DNA from: an uncultured Acidobacteriia bacterium
GTDB taxonomy: Bacteria; Acidobacteriota; Terriglobia; Bryobacterales; Bryobacteraceae
DNA: 35,449 bases
Direction: 5' to 3'
Assembly: GCA_903828455.1 (NCBI GenBank)
Contig: CAIKMJ010000032.1
Span: 1 to 35,449, forward strand
The stretch's first letter is position 1. Each line of letters starts with the position of its first letter. This document shows positions 16,250 through 23,173 of this stretch, one piece after another. The position numbers and the translations under genes are program-made. The notes below the pieces were generated by a model, which saw only the letters and a program-made list of their open reading frames with translations, was not told the origin of the DNA and ran no database searches.

Positions 16250-16903
16250 ATGATCGTTCCTATGGATGCGACCGCGATCAGTTCAGAACAGTTGGCGTAT
16301 TGGTATTTCCGGCTTAACGGCTTCATGACGACTGTCAACTTCGTGGTGCATCCCGAAGAAGGAGAAGGGCAGCGAACGGACGTTGACGTGCTCGGCGTTC
16401 GATTTCCCCACAGAGCGGAACTTCTGAACGACCCAATGGTGGACGATGTTCCCTTCACCCACGAGAAGAACCGCCCTTATGTCGTAATTGCTGAAGTGAA
16501 GAGAGACGGCTGCAAACTGAATGGTCCGTGGACGAGGCCGGGCGACCGCAACATGCAGCGTGTTCTCACTGCCATAGGCGTAGTTCATCCAGAAGAGCAA
16601 GAGACCGCCGCTGAAGCCCTGTACGCGAGTGGCGCATTCCAAAGCGAGAAGGTGCTGCTTTCGCTCTGCTGCATAGGCGGCACCGAAAACCGGGTAGTCC
16701 GCAGAACCTTCAAGTCGGTTCCCCAAATCCTGTGGCCGCAGATCACGGCCTTCATATTCCAGCGGTTTCACGCTTACTTTTGTCAGAAGCGCTCCCATCC
16801 GCAATGGGATGAGACCGGCAGACTGCTGTGGAAGTTGTTTGAGTCCGCCGAATCCGTCGAGGCGTTCGGAACTGCTGTTCAGAGTCGTTTGGTTTCAGGT
16901 TAA
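16250..16903 (+). CDS. PD-(D/E)XK nuclease-fold protein of unknown role
   Basis: The 217-residue protein has the layout of a PD-(D/E)XK nuclease. An N-terminal helix carries E13 (SSEQLAYWYFRLNGF), a strand has D44/D46 (GQRTDVDVLGV), and the E82-x-K84 pair follows in YVVIAEVKRDGC. The remaining residues form a helical C-terminus. Such proteins can be restriction enzymes, anti-phage effectors, or inactive recognition modules; the active-site residues here are kept. It is 16 bases after the second recombinase on the same strand and probably cotranscribed. The start may be ATG 16250 or ATG 16262; neither has a strong ribosome site. The first intergenic repeat lies 67 bases after its stop. Confidence 0.75.
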   Translation: MIVPMDATAISSEQLAYWYFRLNGFMTTVNFVVHPEEGEGQRTDVDVLGVRFPHRAELLNDPMVDDVPFTHEKNRPYVVIAEVKRDGCKLNGPWTRPGDRNMQRVLTAIGVVHPEEQETAAEALYASGAFQSEKVLLSLCCIGGTENRVVRRTFKSVPQILWPQITAFIFQRFHAYFCQKRSHPQWDETGRLLWKLFESAESVEAFGTAVQSRLVSG

Positions 16904-16970
16904 CTGATTATTGGCGAATCGGAGCCGCTCCGACGATGCCGTGCCAGAAGTGATCGACACCGTGAAAATC

Positions 16971-17013
16971 GAAAAAGGGTTCCCATCCAAAAGGGTTATA
17001 CAAACCCCACCCT
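16971..17013. repeat. Interspersed intergenic repeat, copy A (divergent)
   Basis: The core GAAAAAGGGTTCCCATCC followed by AAAAGGGT matches the B and C copies at nearly every base over about 28 bases. After that the copies differ: A has TATACAAA followed by CCCCACCC, where B and C have CTATAGA followed by GGGTGGGG, so this end looks inverted in A. Like the others it contains two AAAAGGG blocks 17 bases apart. It separates the PD-(D/E)XK gene from the HTH gene. Confidence 0.7.
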
Positions 17014-17081
17014 ACCGATACCGGGTCCGTACTGCTCGAAGCAACTCACCCGCATCCGTGAGACTCTCCGCATGAAGATGG

Positions 17082-17513
17082 ATGCAAATCGAAGGTGCAA
17101 CTTCGCGCGAAGTAGGCCGACGGTTCCAGCTAAGCCGTTTTTGGGGCGATACGGTGGTCTTCATCGTGGTATGTTTCGGCCAAACTATGTGGTCTGAGGA
17201 ATACGAACGACGTGCCGCTGACATGCGGCGGCGCAATGAGCGCACGCAACTGGCTTCAGGGATTGGCGATGATCGGGTTCGCATCGCCAAAGATGCACCG
17301 CGCACCGGCGCTGCCGAATATCACTACACAGTCAAGGAACTCGGCACGCTATGGAATTTGAGCACCGCAACGATCACCCGGATATTCCGCGATGAGGCTG
17401 GCGTGTTGATAATTGGAAGCCGCCAGCAGCGCCGGGGTCGCCGAAGCTACACCACGCTCCGAATCCCCGAATCCGTACTTGAGCGGGTGTACCGACGTAT
17501 GGTCGTTCGCTAG
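17082..17513 (+). CDS. HTH protein related to the small protein at 4627
   Basis: The reading frame gives 143 residues. The C-terminal 60 are a helix-turn-helix unit (YTVKELGTLWNLSTATITRIF) followed by a basic loop RQQRRGRRSY and TLRIPESVL, the same layout as the protein at 4627-4890. An arginine-rich charged helix precedes it (about 38-55). The first 35 residues include a hydrophobic stretch (VVFIVVCF) that looks out of place, so the true start may be ATG 17187, or even 17223. It is convergent with the helicase gene and the two stops are adjacent (17511-17516). It may regulate the neighbouring genes or act as a directionality factor for the recombinase at 15253. Confidence 0.6.
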   Translation: MQIEGATSREVGRRFQLSRFWGDTVVFIVVCFGQTMWSEEYERRAADMRRRNERTQLASGIGDDRVRIAKDAPRTGAAEYHYTVKELGTLWNLSTATITRIFRDEAGVLIIGSRQQRRGRRSYTTLRIPESVLERVYRRMVVR

Positions 17514-20048
17514 TCATGTGAGTTGAAACGGCTCTTCAGAATATTCATTCAACATGTCCAGTACTGAGAGGCCGTTGGCATTCAGCGTTGCCTGAACGTG
17601 CTCAACAGATAACGTCTGGAAATCAATGGTCTTGTAAACAAGAAAGAACGCTCTGGCGTTCTTCACGAGTCGCTCCAGTTTTGGCCGACGCATGATCTGA
17701 ACAGGTTCATTGAATCCGCCAGCAGCGCCAATCTTTTTCGTAGGAATAATCATCAATCTCTTTGCTGTGGTTCCGGGGTAGTTACGCTTGAACCACGCAA
17801 TCGAATTGTTCATCTGGCCGGTCTCGTGCTTGTTAATAGATTCTCGATTGGCATCCACCTCGCTCTTGCATTCAATCAAGAGATACTGGCCGTCCTTCAC
17901 GGCCCAAAGATTGTCCGGCCCTTCCTTCCACTCTTTGTCCGGCCTCTGGCACTCGAATCCCATCGCGGTGCCAAGCCTGTGAAGCGCTTCTTCAAAACGG
18001 TCGCTGTCCACGCCGAACGCCAGATCGCCTAGAATCGCTTCCAGCTTTAGGATCAGTTCAGAGAACGAATGGTATTGTCGAATCCACGCGATCACATTTT
18101 CGATGCGCTTTTGTTCAGTGAGCGCGATTTTTGTGAACTCCATGCCCTCTCTCGGCTTCAAGAGATAGCGATTTTGACGATGAGCCGCCACTTGGACTGT
18201 ATTCGACTTGATGCGGTCGAGCGCGTACCAATACCGCGCGATCTCCTGCAAATACCATCCTTTCTCCGACGAGTCGAAGGCGTCCTTGTTCAGCATGTCT
18301 TGGATGATCCGAATGGCGTCGGCGTGCTCCCCTCTGGCAAACGAGGTTTCCGCCTCCAGTTCGGTCGCATAGAGCTTTAGGAGCTTCACGTCAATAGTGG
18401 GCTTGCCAAGACCCATCTCATTCATCCGTGATACGTAATACTCCTTCCAGCCGTCGTCGCGCTTGAGGCACTGTCCGACAACTTCTTGCAACACGTCAAC
18501 GGCTTGGACATCCTTGCTCGACTTTTCTGCATCCTCTCTCGCGAATTGGGCAACTTCAAGCCCCACATCAATTTGGGCGCGGGTCTGCATCGAACAATAT
18601 TGCGCGGTGTCGGCTGAACGAATCATGCTCACCAATTCGGTTCCCGTCACAATCACCACGCAGTAATCTTTTTCCCCGCGTACCGACCGCCCGAGTCCCT
18701 GTTCGATGATTCGCGCTTGCTTGGTCTTTGTGACAATGCTCTCGCTCCGACACCCCTCCATATACCGATCAAAAAGCTCTTCCGCATAAGGGAGCGAGTC
18801 AAAGATCAGGATGCGGCAAGCATCATCTGGCAAATCGATTCCGTCATATCGATTTGCGAACACCACGGTCTTTTCGCGATCACCGTTGATGAGGTTCTGA
18901 ACGAATGCATCGATGTTCTCCTTTTTGACAACGACCGCCCCGTATCGCTGCCAGTCTGCCGTGTTCCGAAAACTCGGGACGAGGGCGACTACGCCGACAG
19001 TCCGTTTCGCGTTCGGTTTCGCGTAAGACTCCACGATAGTGGGCCTATCAAGCGAACGGTCGATGAGCGAGGGGATGAGGATCATCTTCTCGCCGGACCA
19101 TTTTTCGGCGTCATACGTCAACGGATTGGTGATTACGCTTTCTGCCAAACCTAACCCTTTAATCAGAAAGGAATCGCTGGTCACCGTGGCCGACATGAAT
19201 ATCCGGTGCTTCGCCTTGTCATAGGAGCCGAAGATGTGGAGTGGGGGAAGGTAGGGAGCAATCTCAAGACTGTCACCCGACACTACACAAAGACAGTCTC
19301 GAAGGATATCCCTGATTAGCGGCCAAGGGAATTTGACTTCCTTGGTGTCGGTGTACTTGGCGAGGATATTCGCAACGTCCGCATACTTAGCCCACCAATC
19401 CCAATATGGAACCGGCAGGAGGGCGTTATAGCTACCCTGTTTGATTTCAGCAAACGTGCCCACACCCTGTTTCTCAAGTTCGGCGCCGAGCAAGCCGAGC
19501 AGTTCGGAATACGCGGCGTGGGTCTTAGGGAGCGCGATACGCGTACTTTGTCGGATCGCATCTATGCACGCGTGAGAATCGTCCATCAGGAGTGCGCCGA
19601 TGGCAATTGATCGTGGTCCGAGACCAAATTTGGTCAAGCCATTGAAGAGCTTCTGGACGGACGTAACTAGAATTGCGCGGCGGTCGAAAAACTCGACGGG
19701 AAGATCATCTTCCGGCATCACGCACGGAATCCCGAACTGCTTTGCTTGACTGGCAGTTTGGCTGGCAAGGAAGTTGTTGGGGCAGAGGTAGATGACTGGA
19801 CCGACGCCCTCGTTTAGACGGGATTGCAGCATGAGCAGCCCAATAAGCGTCTTGCCTTGACCAGTGTGGAGCTTGACGATCACATCGCGTTCATCCCGGC
19901 GCTTGCCGTGCCACTCTCGGAGGACCGCTTCCTGTGAGGGGCGTAGCGGACCTTTATCACTGGCGCGGTCCAGACTTTCGTACAGAGCGATGGGGTCAAT
20001 GGGCCGCTCAATTTCTTTCCTGCCCAAACGTTTCTTGAAGTCAACCAT
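17514..20048 (-). CDS. Superfamily 2 helicase fused to a PD-(D/E)XK nuclease
   Basis: The 844-residue protein begins with a helicase motor. The Q-like LRPSQEAVLREW is at about 35, Walker A HTGQGKT at 61-67 and motif II at 156-159. Motif II reads D-D-S-H instead of DEAH/DEAD. SATVTS is motif III, and IIEQGLGRSVRG is the motif VI region, in a form like XPD/DinG-type helicases. The middle (about 520-680) is helical. The C-terminus has a PD-(D/E)XK active site with D712 in EGPDNLW and E726-x-K728 in YLLIECKSE. A helicase and nuclease in one chain is a common anti-phage effector layout, but no named system is recognised. It is convergent with the HTH gene and divergent from the ribbon-helix-helix gene at 20249. 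Confidence 0.87.
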   Translation of the reverse strand: MVDFKKRLGRKEIERPIDPIALYESLDRASDKGPLRPSQEAVLREWHGKRRDERDVIVKLHTGQGKTLIGLLMLQSRLNEGVGPVIYLCPNNFLASQTASQAKQFGIPCVMPEDDLPVEFFDRRAILVTSVQKLFNGLTKFGLGPRSIAIGALLMDDSHACIDAIRQSTRIALPKTHAAYSELLGLLGAELEKQGVGTFAEIKQGSYNALLPVPYWDWWAKYADVANILAKYTDTKEVKFPWPLIRDILRDCLCVVSGDSLEIAPYLPPLHIFGSYDKAKHRIFMSATVTSDSFLIKGLGLAESVITNPLTYDAEKWSGEKMILIPSLIDRSLDRPTIVESYAKPNAKRTVGVVALVPSFRNTADWQRYGAVVVKKENIDAFVQNLINGDREKTVVFANRYDGIDLPDDACRILIFDSLPYAEELFDRYMEGCRSESIVTKTKQARIIEQGLGRSVRGEKDYCVVIVTGTELVSMIRSADTAQYCSMQTRAQIDVGLEVAQFAREDAEKSSKDVQAVDVLQEVVGQCLKRDDGWKEYYVSRMNEMGLGKPTIDVKLLKLYATELEAETSFARGEHADAIRIIQDMLNKDAFDSSEKGWYLQEIARYWYALDRIKSNTVQVAAHRQNRYLLKPREGMEFTKIALTEQKRIENVIAWIRQYHSFSELILKLEAILGDLAFGVDSDRFEEALHRLGTAMGFECQRPDKEWKEGPDNLWAVKDGQYLLIECKSEVDANRESINKHETGQMNNSIAWFKRNYPGTTAKRLMIIPTKKIGAAGGFNEPVQIMRRPKLERLVKNARAFFLVYKTIDFQTLSVEHVQATLNANGLSVLDMLNEYSEEPFQLT

Positions 20049-20248
20049 AGATTTGCCGTGCCGAACGGGACCATTCTATCGTCCGATCTCCTGCTTCACT
20101 GCGATGATCGGCGAAGTCGCCCAACGATGGCGTGCCGCGCTGCAAACCTTAATAATGATGCGCCCATCGAACAGGGTCCAGCGAGGATTCGTCAGCCGCG
20201 ACCATCATTCATAAATACTCTGGCAAGCAGCACTGGAGGCTTCCGCAA

Positions 20249-20431
20249 ATGAAAAAGACATCGAAACAACGAAACGAACTGCCGGTCACGATACCTCTCG
20301 CAAACGAACTATCTGCCGAATTGGACCTCCAAGCGTCGAAGATCGGCTTCGACAGAAATGACTTTCTGCGTTGCAGCTTGGCGTGTGCGATCACCGCCCT
20401 GCGCCGCTATAATGGGCCGCAGCTAAACTGA
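20249..20431 (+). CDS. Small ribbon-helix-helix-like protein
   Basis: GGAGG at 20235-20239 is 9 bases before ATG 20249, a clear ribosome site. The 60-residue product (ELPVTIPLANELSAELDLQASKIGFDRNDFLRCSL) has the strand-helix-helix pattern of CopG/MetJ-type repressors, with an LPVTIPL strand. It is divergent from the helicase-nuclease with a 200-base gap that would hold both promoters, and convergent with the GHKL-Shedu gene. The simplest reading is a regulator of the flanking genes; an antitoxin role is possible but no toxin is seen. Confidence 0.65.
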   Translation: MKKTSKQRNELPVTIPLANELSAELDLQASKIGFDRNDFLRCSLACAITALRRYNGPQLN

Positions 20432-20488
20432 CCCAAACCAATCTGACCCCAATCACGTCCCGCCGACCATCGGCCTCGTGCGCTTTGC

Positions 20489-20556
20489 CTGACAGCGAAA
20501 TTCGGAAAAGGGTACCCATCGAAAAGGGTCTATAGACGGGTGGGGCTGGTTGTCAG
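20489..20556. repeat. Interspersed intergenic repeat, copy B
   Basis: This 68-base unit is bounded by CTGACA and TGTCAG, perfect 6-base inverted ends. Inside are GGGTACCC, two GAAAAGGGT blocks 17 bases apart, the palindrome TCTATAGA and GGGTGGGGC. It matches copy C over about 65 bases in the same orientation. It lies between the stop of the ribbon-helix-helix gene and the stop of the GHKL-Shedu gene. A pair of CTGACCC repeats lies just to its left. Confidence 0.8.
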
Positions 20557-20602
20557 GGACAGAATTCAACGAGCGACCGCCGCCGGACCTCTGACGGCAG
20601 TT

Positions 20603-22630
20603 TCAACCTTTTGCTTTCTTCGGTATGAACTTCGGGTACGTCTCCTGCAAATACTTTCTGCCGGAACTCTGACTTGCGTTGTAGTTCAGGCGCTCCTGAA
20701 AAAACTTGAGCCGCCCGGTACACTGTTCGATCACTTCGTTCCACTGCTTTGCCCAAATCGTGATGTTGAAATTCTTCTGCGGGTCATTCGGGCCTTGAAA
20801 CGCCATTCCTTTGGGCCGGTCCTTTTGTTCCGTCTTAAAACGCGCTTCGGGCGTCAGTTCGTTTGACAGCGACCAGAATGTCCATGTCGTACTGATTCCC
20901 TGAAATCTCTCGTCCGTCGCCACCGCAAACGCGTAGCTCTCAGTCTGACTGAGCACTTTTGGGCTGATCTTCTCTGATGGCCGCTTTAGTTCGATGACGA
21001 GATGGTGCCGCCCTTCCGACGGTTGCCGATTCAGAATCTTTGAAACGATAACGTCGCTCGTCTCCGTCAATTGTTCGCTGCTCGGGACGTTCGATAATGC
21101 AATGTCGACAACGCCACGCGACCCGTCTTCCCGCAACACTGGCTTATCGAGGTCCACGCCAAACGCAACGTCCTTTATATGTTTTCGCAGGACGTTCGTG
21201 AGCGATTCGTCGTTGTTTACCAAATAGAACTCATCCCCGAATATCCATGTATTGCGCGAGACGAGCTTGTGAAGCTGCGACCGTTCGCGCAGCGCTTCCT
21301 TCGAGTCTTTGTCATACAGCAAAAACTCCAGTCCCTTCAAAAAGTCGAGACGGTCGGTGACGATTTTGGAAGCGTTAATCATCGAGATCAACGAGGTCTT
21401 CTGAAGCAGAGAAGCGAATTCATCTTGCTTGTCCTTCGGCAAGCCCACGACCTCTTCGAGAATGAACTGAAGAGACGATGGATTGCTTTCCAGCGCATAC
21501 CGCAACAGGTTGAATGTCAGTTTCTTGTTCTTCGGCGCGGAATCTTTGAAGTCGGAGACGTAGGAGTCGAGGCTGACCGCGACGACATCAAACATTTGAC
21601 GCTCGGTCTCTTCAAGGATATTTTGCGGCTCACCCGAATAGGGATAAAGGTCATCCTTCTTCCACGTTTCCACCACAGACGAGGCTTTTTCGGCATCGCG
21701 CTGTAAGAAATGCTTACGCATCTGTTCTTTTGCGATGTCGAGTAATTTCCGCAAGTCCGTGAACTCATCCATATCGATGGTTCCGGCTTCGTCCATTTCT
21801 TCGAGCATCTTGCTGCGAAGGTAAGCGGTAAAGCGGTATCCGGGAGCGTGGATGCCGGGAGCAACTTCGCGCAGTGTGAATCCACTCTTGCTGCAAAGAT
21901 AAAGGGCACGCTCGATTTCGATCTTCCATTCAATAATCGTTAGCTTTGCCTCGTATTCCTTTCCGTCTTCGGTTCTGAATAGCGGCAGATCGTACTCAGT
22001 CGTGGCGTCTTCGAGCGCCGCCGGGTCAATGAGCGTTCCATCGTAGGTGATTTGGACGTGAGGATACTGCTTGAGATAGAGAGCCAGCAGCTTGTTTAGT
22101 TCGAGGACCGCCTTCTCTCCGTCCAACGATGCTTGCTGGCTGATGATGTTGGAAAGCGTTACCGTGGTGCCCGTTTCGGCGCGTTGGCTAGGAGATTCAT
22201 CCGTGATCTTAAAAGTTCGCTTATCTCCACTCGTTCCGATGATGCTGAATTCCTTGAGGCTACCGTTCGCAAGGTAGGTACTGTCCCATCTGACGTTTTC
22301 GGAAAGTGCAAAGGCCCGGAATCGGCCTTGACCCTGCTTTCCGTGCAGTATCCGTTTTTCTCGTTTGGTTTGGCGTTCTCGTCGCTTCCACGAGCCACCG
22401 AGATGACCAAAACCCTCTTTCGCTTCCACCATGCTGATGCCGAGTCCGTTGTCGGCAACGTCGATTGTGTCGATGCTGTTGAGGCCGTTCCGTTTTATTC
22501 GCACCGCGACCTCGGTGGAGTCGGCATCAACGCTATTCCAAATCAGTTCGGCGATACCGAGCACGGGCTTCTTAGCCTTGCACAATCGGTCTATGTGATC
22601 CTGCGTGACTTCGAGTGTGAGCGTCTGCAT
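20603..22630 (-). CDS. GHKL ATPase fused to a Shedu-like (DUF4263-type) nuclease
   Basis: The 675-residue protein starts with a GHKL ATPase domain as in MutL, MORC or Hsp90. The N-box is ELIWNSVDAD (E28, N32), the G1 motif is DNGLGIS (D60), the lid region has GFGHLGGS, the G2-like GKQGQGRFR is at 97-105, and GTTVTLS follows at about 154. A long middle region ends in NTWIFGDEFYL, the typical entry to a Shedu nuclease. The active site is complete: D509 in GVVDIAL, E547-x-K549 in HLVIELKRP and Q562 in the LSQTESYAF helix. Shedu is a known anti-phage nuclease family with varied N-terminal sensor domains; here the sensor would be a GHKL ATPase. ATG 22630 is preferred: AAGG lies 8 bases upstream, and a longer frame from 22696 adds no domain. 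Confidence 0.88.
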   Translation of the reverse strand: MQTLTLEVTQDHIDRLCKAKKPVLGIAELIWNSVDADSTEVAVRIKRNGLNSIDTIDVADNGLGISMVEAKEGFGHLGGSWKRRERQTKREKRILHGKQGQGRFRAFALSENVRWDSTYLANGSLKEFSIIGTSGDKRTFKITDESPSQRAETGTTVTLSNIISQQASLDGEKAVLELNKLLALYLKQYPHVQITYDGTLIDPAALEDATTEYDLPLFRTEDGKEYEAKLTIIEWKIEIERALYLCSKSGFTLREVAPGIHAPGYRFTAYLRSKMLEEMDEAGTIDMDEFTDLRKLLDIAKEQMRKHFLQRDAEKASSVVETWKKDDLYPYSGEPQNILEETERQMFDVVAVSLDSYVSDFKDSAPKNKKLTFNLLRYALESNPSSLQFILEEVVGLPKDKQDEFASLLQKTSLISMINASKIVTDRLDFLKGLEFLLYDKDSKEALRERSQLHKLVSRNTWIFGDEFYLVNNDESLTNVLRKHIKDVAFGVDLDKPVLREDGSRGVVDIALSNVPSSEQLTETSDVIVSKILNRQPSEGRHHLVIELKRPSEKISPKVLSQTESYAFAVATDERFQGISTTWTFWSLSNELTPEARFKTEQKDRPKGMAFQGPNDPQKNFNITIWAKQWNEVIEQCTGRLKFFQERLNYNASQSSGRKYLQETYPKFIPKKAKG

Positions 22631-22714
22631 GTGCCGCCTTGAACCGGGGAACGAACCTCCATGATATTCCGGTCCCACGCGGGATGGCGCGTCCATGATG
22701 CCCCAATGAATTAC

Positions 22715-22780
22715 GACAGCAAAAACTGAAAAAGGGTACCCATCGAAAAGGTTCTATAGAGGGGTGGGGCTTGTTGTCAG
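22715..22780. repeat. Interspersed intergenic repeat, copy C
   Basis: This copy runs from GACAGC to TTGTCAG and shares with B the GGGTACCC box, the two GAAAAGG blocks, TCTATAGA and GGGTGGGGC. The inverted ends are shorter here (GACA/TGTC). It begins 85 bases upstream of the GHKL-Shedu start, so B and C flank that gene as direct repeats. The stop codon of the remnant reading frame to its right lies inside its last bases. Confidence 0.8.
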
Positions 22781-23109
22781 AGCGGGAACTCCGCCGATTG
22801 GAACTTCCAGTGATGTCCGAGTTCCTTGCCGCGCCCTTTTGTCTCAGGTAGGCCGTTCCACCGCCGTGCTCGACGGTTGGACGCCAGAGCCTCATTGAAG
22901 AGATTTCGTGCCTCAAGACTCTCGCCTTTGGTTACAATGACTGCATAAGCGTTTGCGAACCGCTTGGTGGAGTTCGTCGTGGCTCGGTTGGCACGAGGGA
23001 ATGGTTTTGTCGGCGTTGGCCGGGATGTCTCCGGTTTGCTTGTGAATACTGATAATACAGCGCCATGGAGACATTGCGATAATTGGTTAGTGGTATATGA
23101 ATCAGTAAG
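22777..23109 (-). pseudogene. Coding remnant, 3' end of an unknown gene
   Basis: One minus-strand frame is open for 110 codons and ends with TGA at 22777-22779, but it has no ATG, GTG or TTG start and begins directly after a stop, 29 bases from attR. The last 60 residues look like real protein (FANAYAVIVTKGESLEARN, then NEALASNRRARRWNGLP and HHWKFQSAEFPL). The N-terminal half is less convincing. The best reading is the surviving 3' part of a gene truncated at the island end. Apart from this and repeat C, the stretch 22631-23173 shows no gene. Confidence 0.45.
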
Positions 23110-23128
23110 TTATGCAGAATCAGTATTC
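23044..23128. repeat. Repeated motifs next to attR, possible integrase arm sites
   Basis: GAATACTGAT at 23044-23053 and ATCAGTATTC at 23119-23128 are perfect 10-base inverted copies. GAATCAGTA occurs twice in direct orientation at 23099-23107 and 23117-23125, 18 bases apart. These lie 10-94 bases inside attR, where tyrosine recombinases and excisionases bind arm-type sites. I did not find the same motif near attL. Confidence 0.5.
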
Positions 23129-23137
23129 GGCGGAGTC

Positions 23138-23159
23138 TCGAATCCCTCTTCCTCCGCCA
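23138..23159 (+). repeat. Right attachment site (attR), 22-bp direct repeat
   Basis: Exact copy of 3175-3196, the 3' end of tRNA-Ser including CCA, without the rest of the tRNA. It marks the right end of the island; backbone sequence resumes at once with the bacilliredoxin-like gene. Confidence 0.93.
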
Positions 23160-23173
23160 CCTCTTCCCGGCGT

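Larger units (their letters stand above)
3175..23159. mobile_element. tRNA-Ser-integrated genomic island (about 20 kb)
   Basis: The element is bounded by the exact 22-bp repeat. Its first gene, 58 bases from attL, is a tyrosine recombinase. The cargo is restriction-modification, primase-polymerase, a second recombinase, small DNA-binding proteins, and nuclease or ATPase proteins typical of defence islands. No conjugation, capsid or terminase gene is seen, so it is not self-transmissible by anything visible here; it could be an integrative mobilisable element, a satellite, or a decayed element. Base composition looks less GC-rich than the flanks by eye. The bacilliredoxin-like gene now right of attR would have lain about 14 bases from the tRNA before insertion. 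Confidence 0.92.

Noticed and set aside
16908-17043. A minus-strand open frame of about 45 codons across repeat A with protein-like residues (NPFGWEPFFDFHG and onward to a TAA stop)
   Set aside because: It has no start codon, begins right after a stop, and the same repeat in B and C does not keep the frame. It may be a gene remnant but cannot be called.
20440-20560. Integron attC-like site in the repeats
   Set aside because: The core consensus expected of attC (GTTRRRY) is not found at either end; the repeats have inverted outer ends but no clear attC fold.
22631-22696. Longer start for the GHKL-Shedu protein
   Set aside because: The extra 22 residues match no domain, and ATG 22630 has a ribosome site and begins at the expected GHKL N-terminus.
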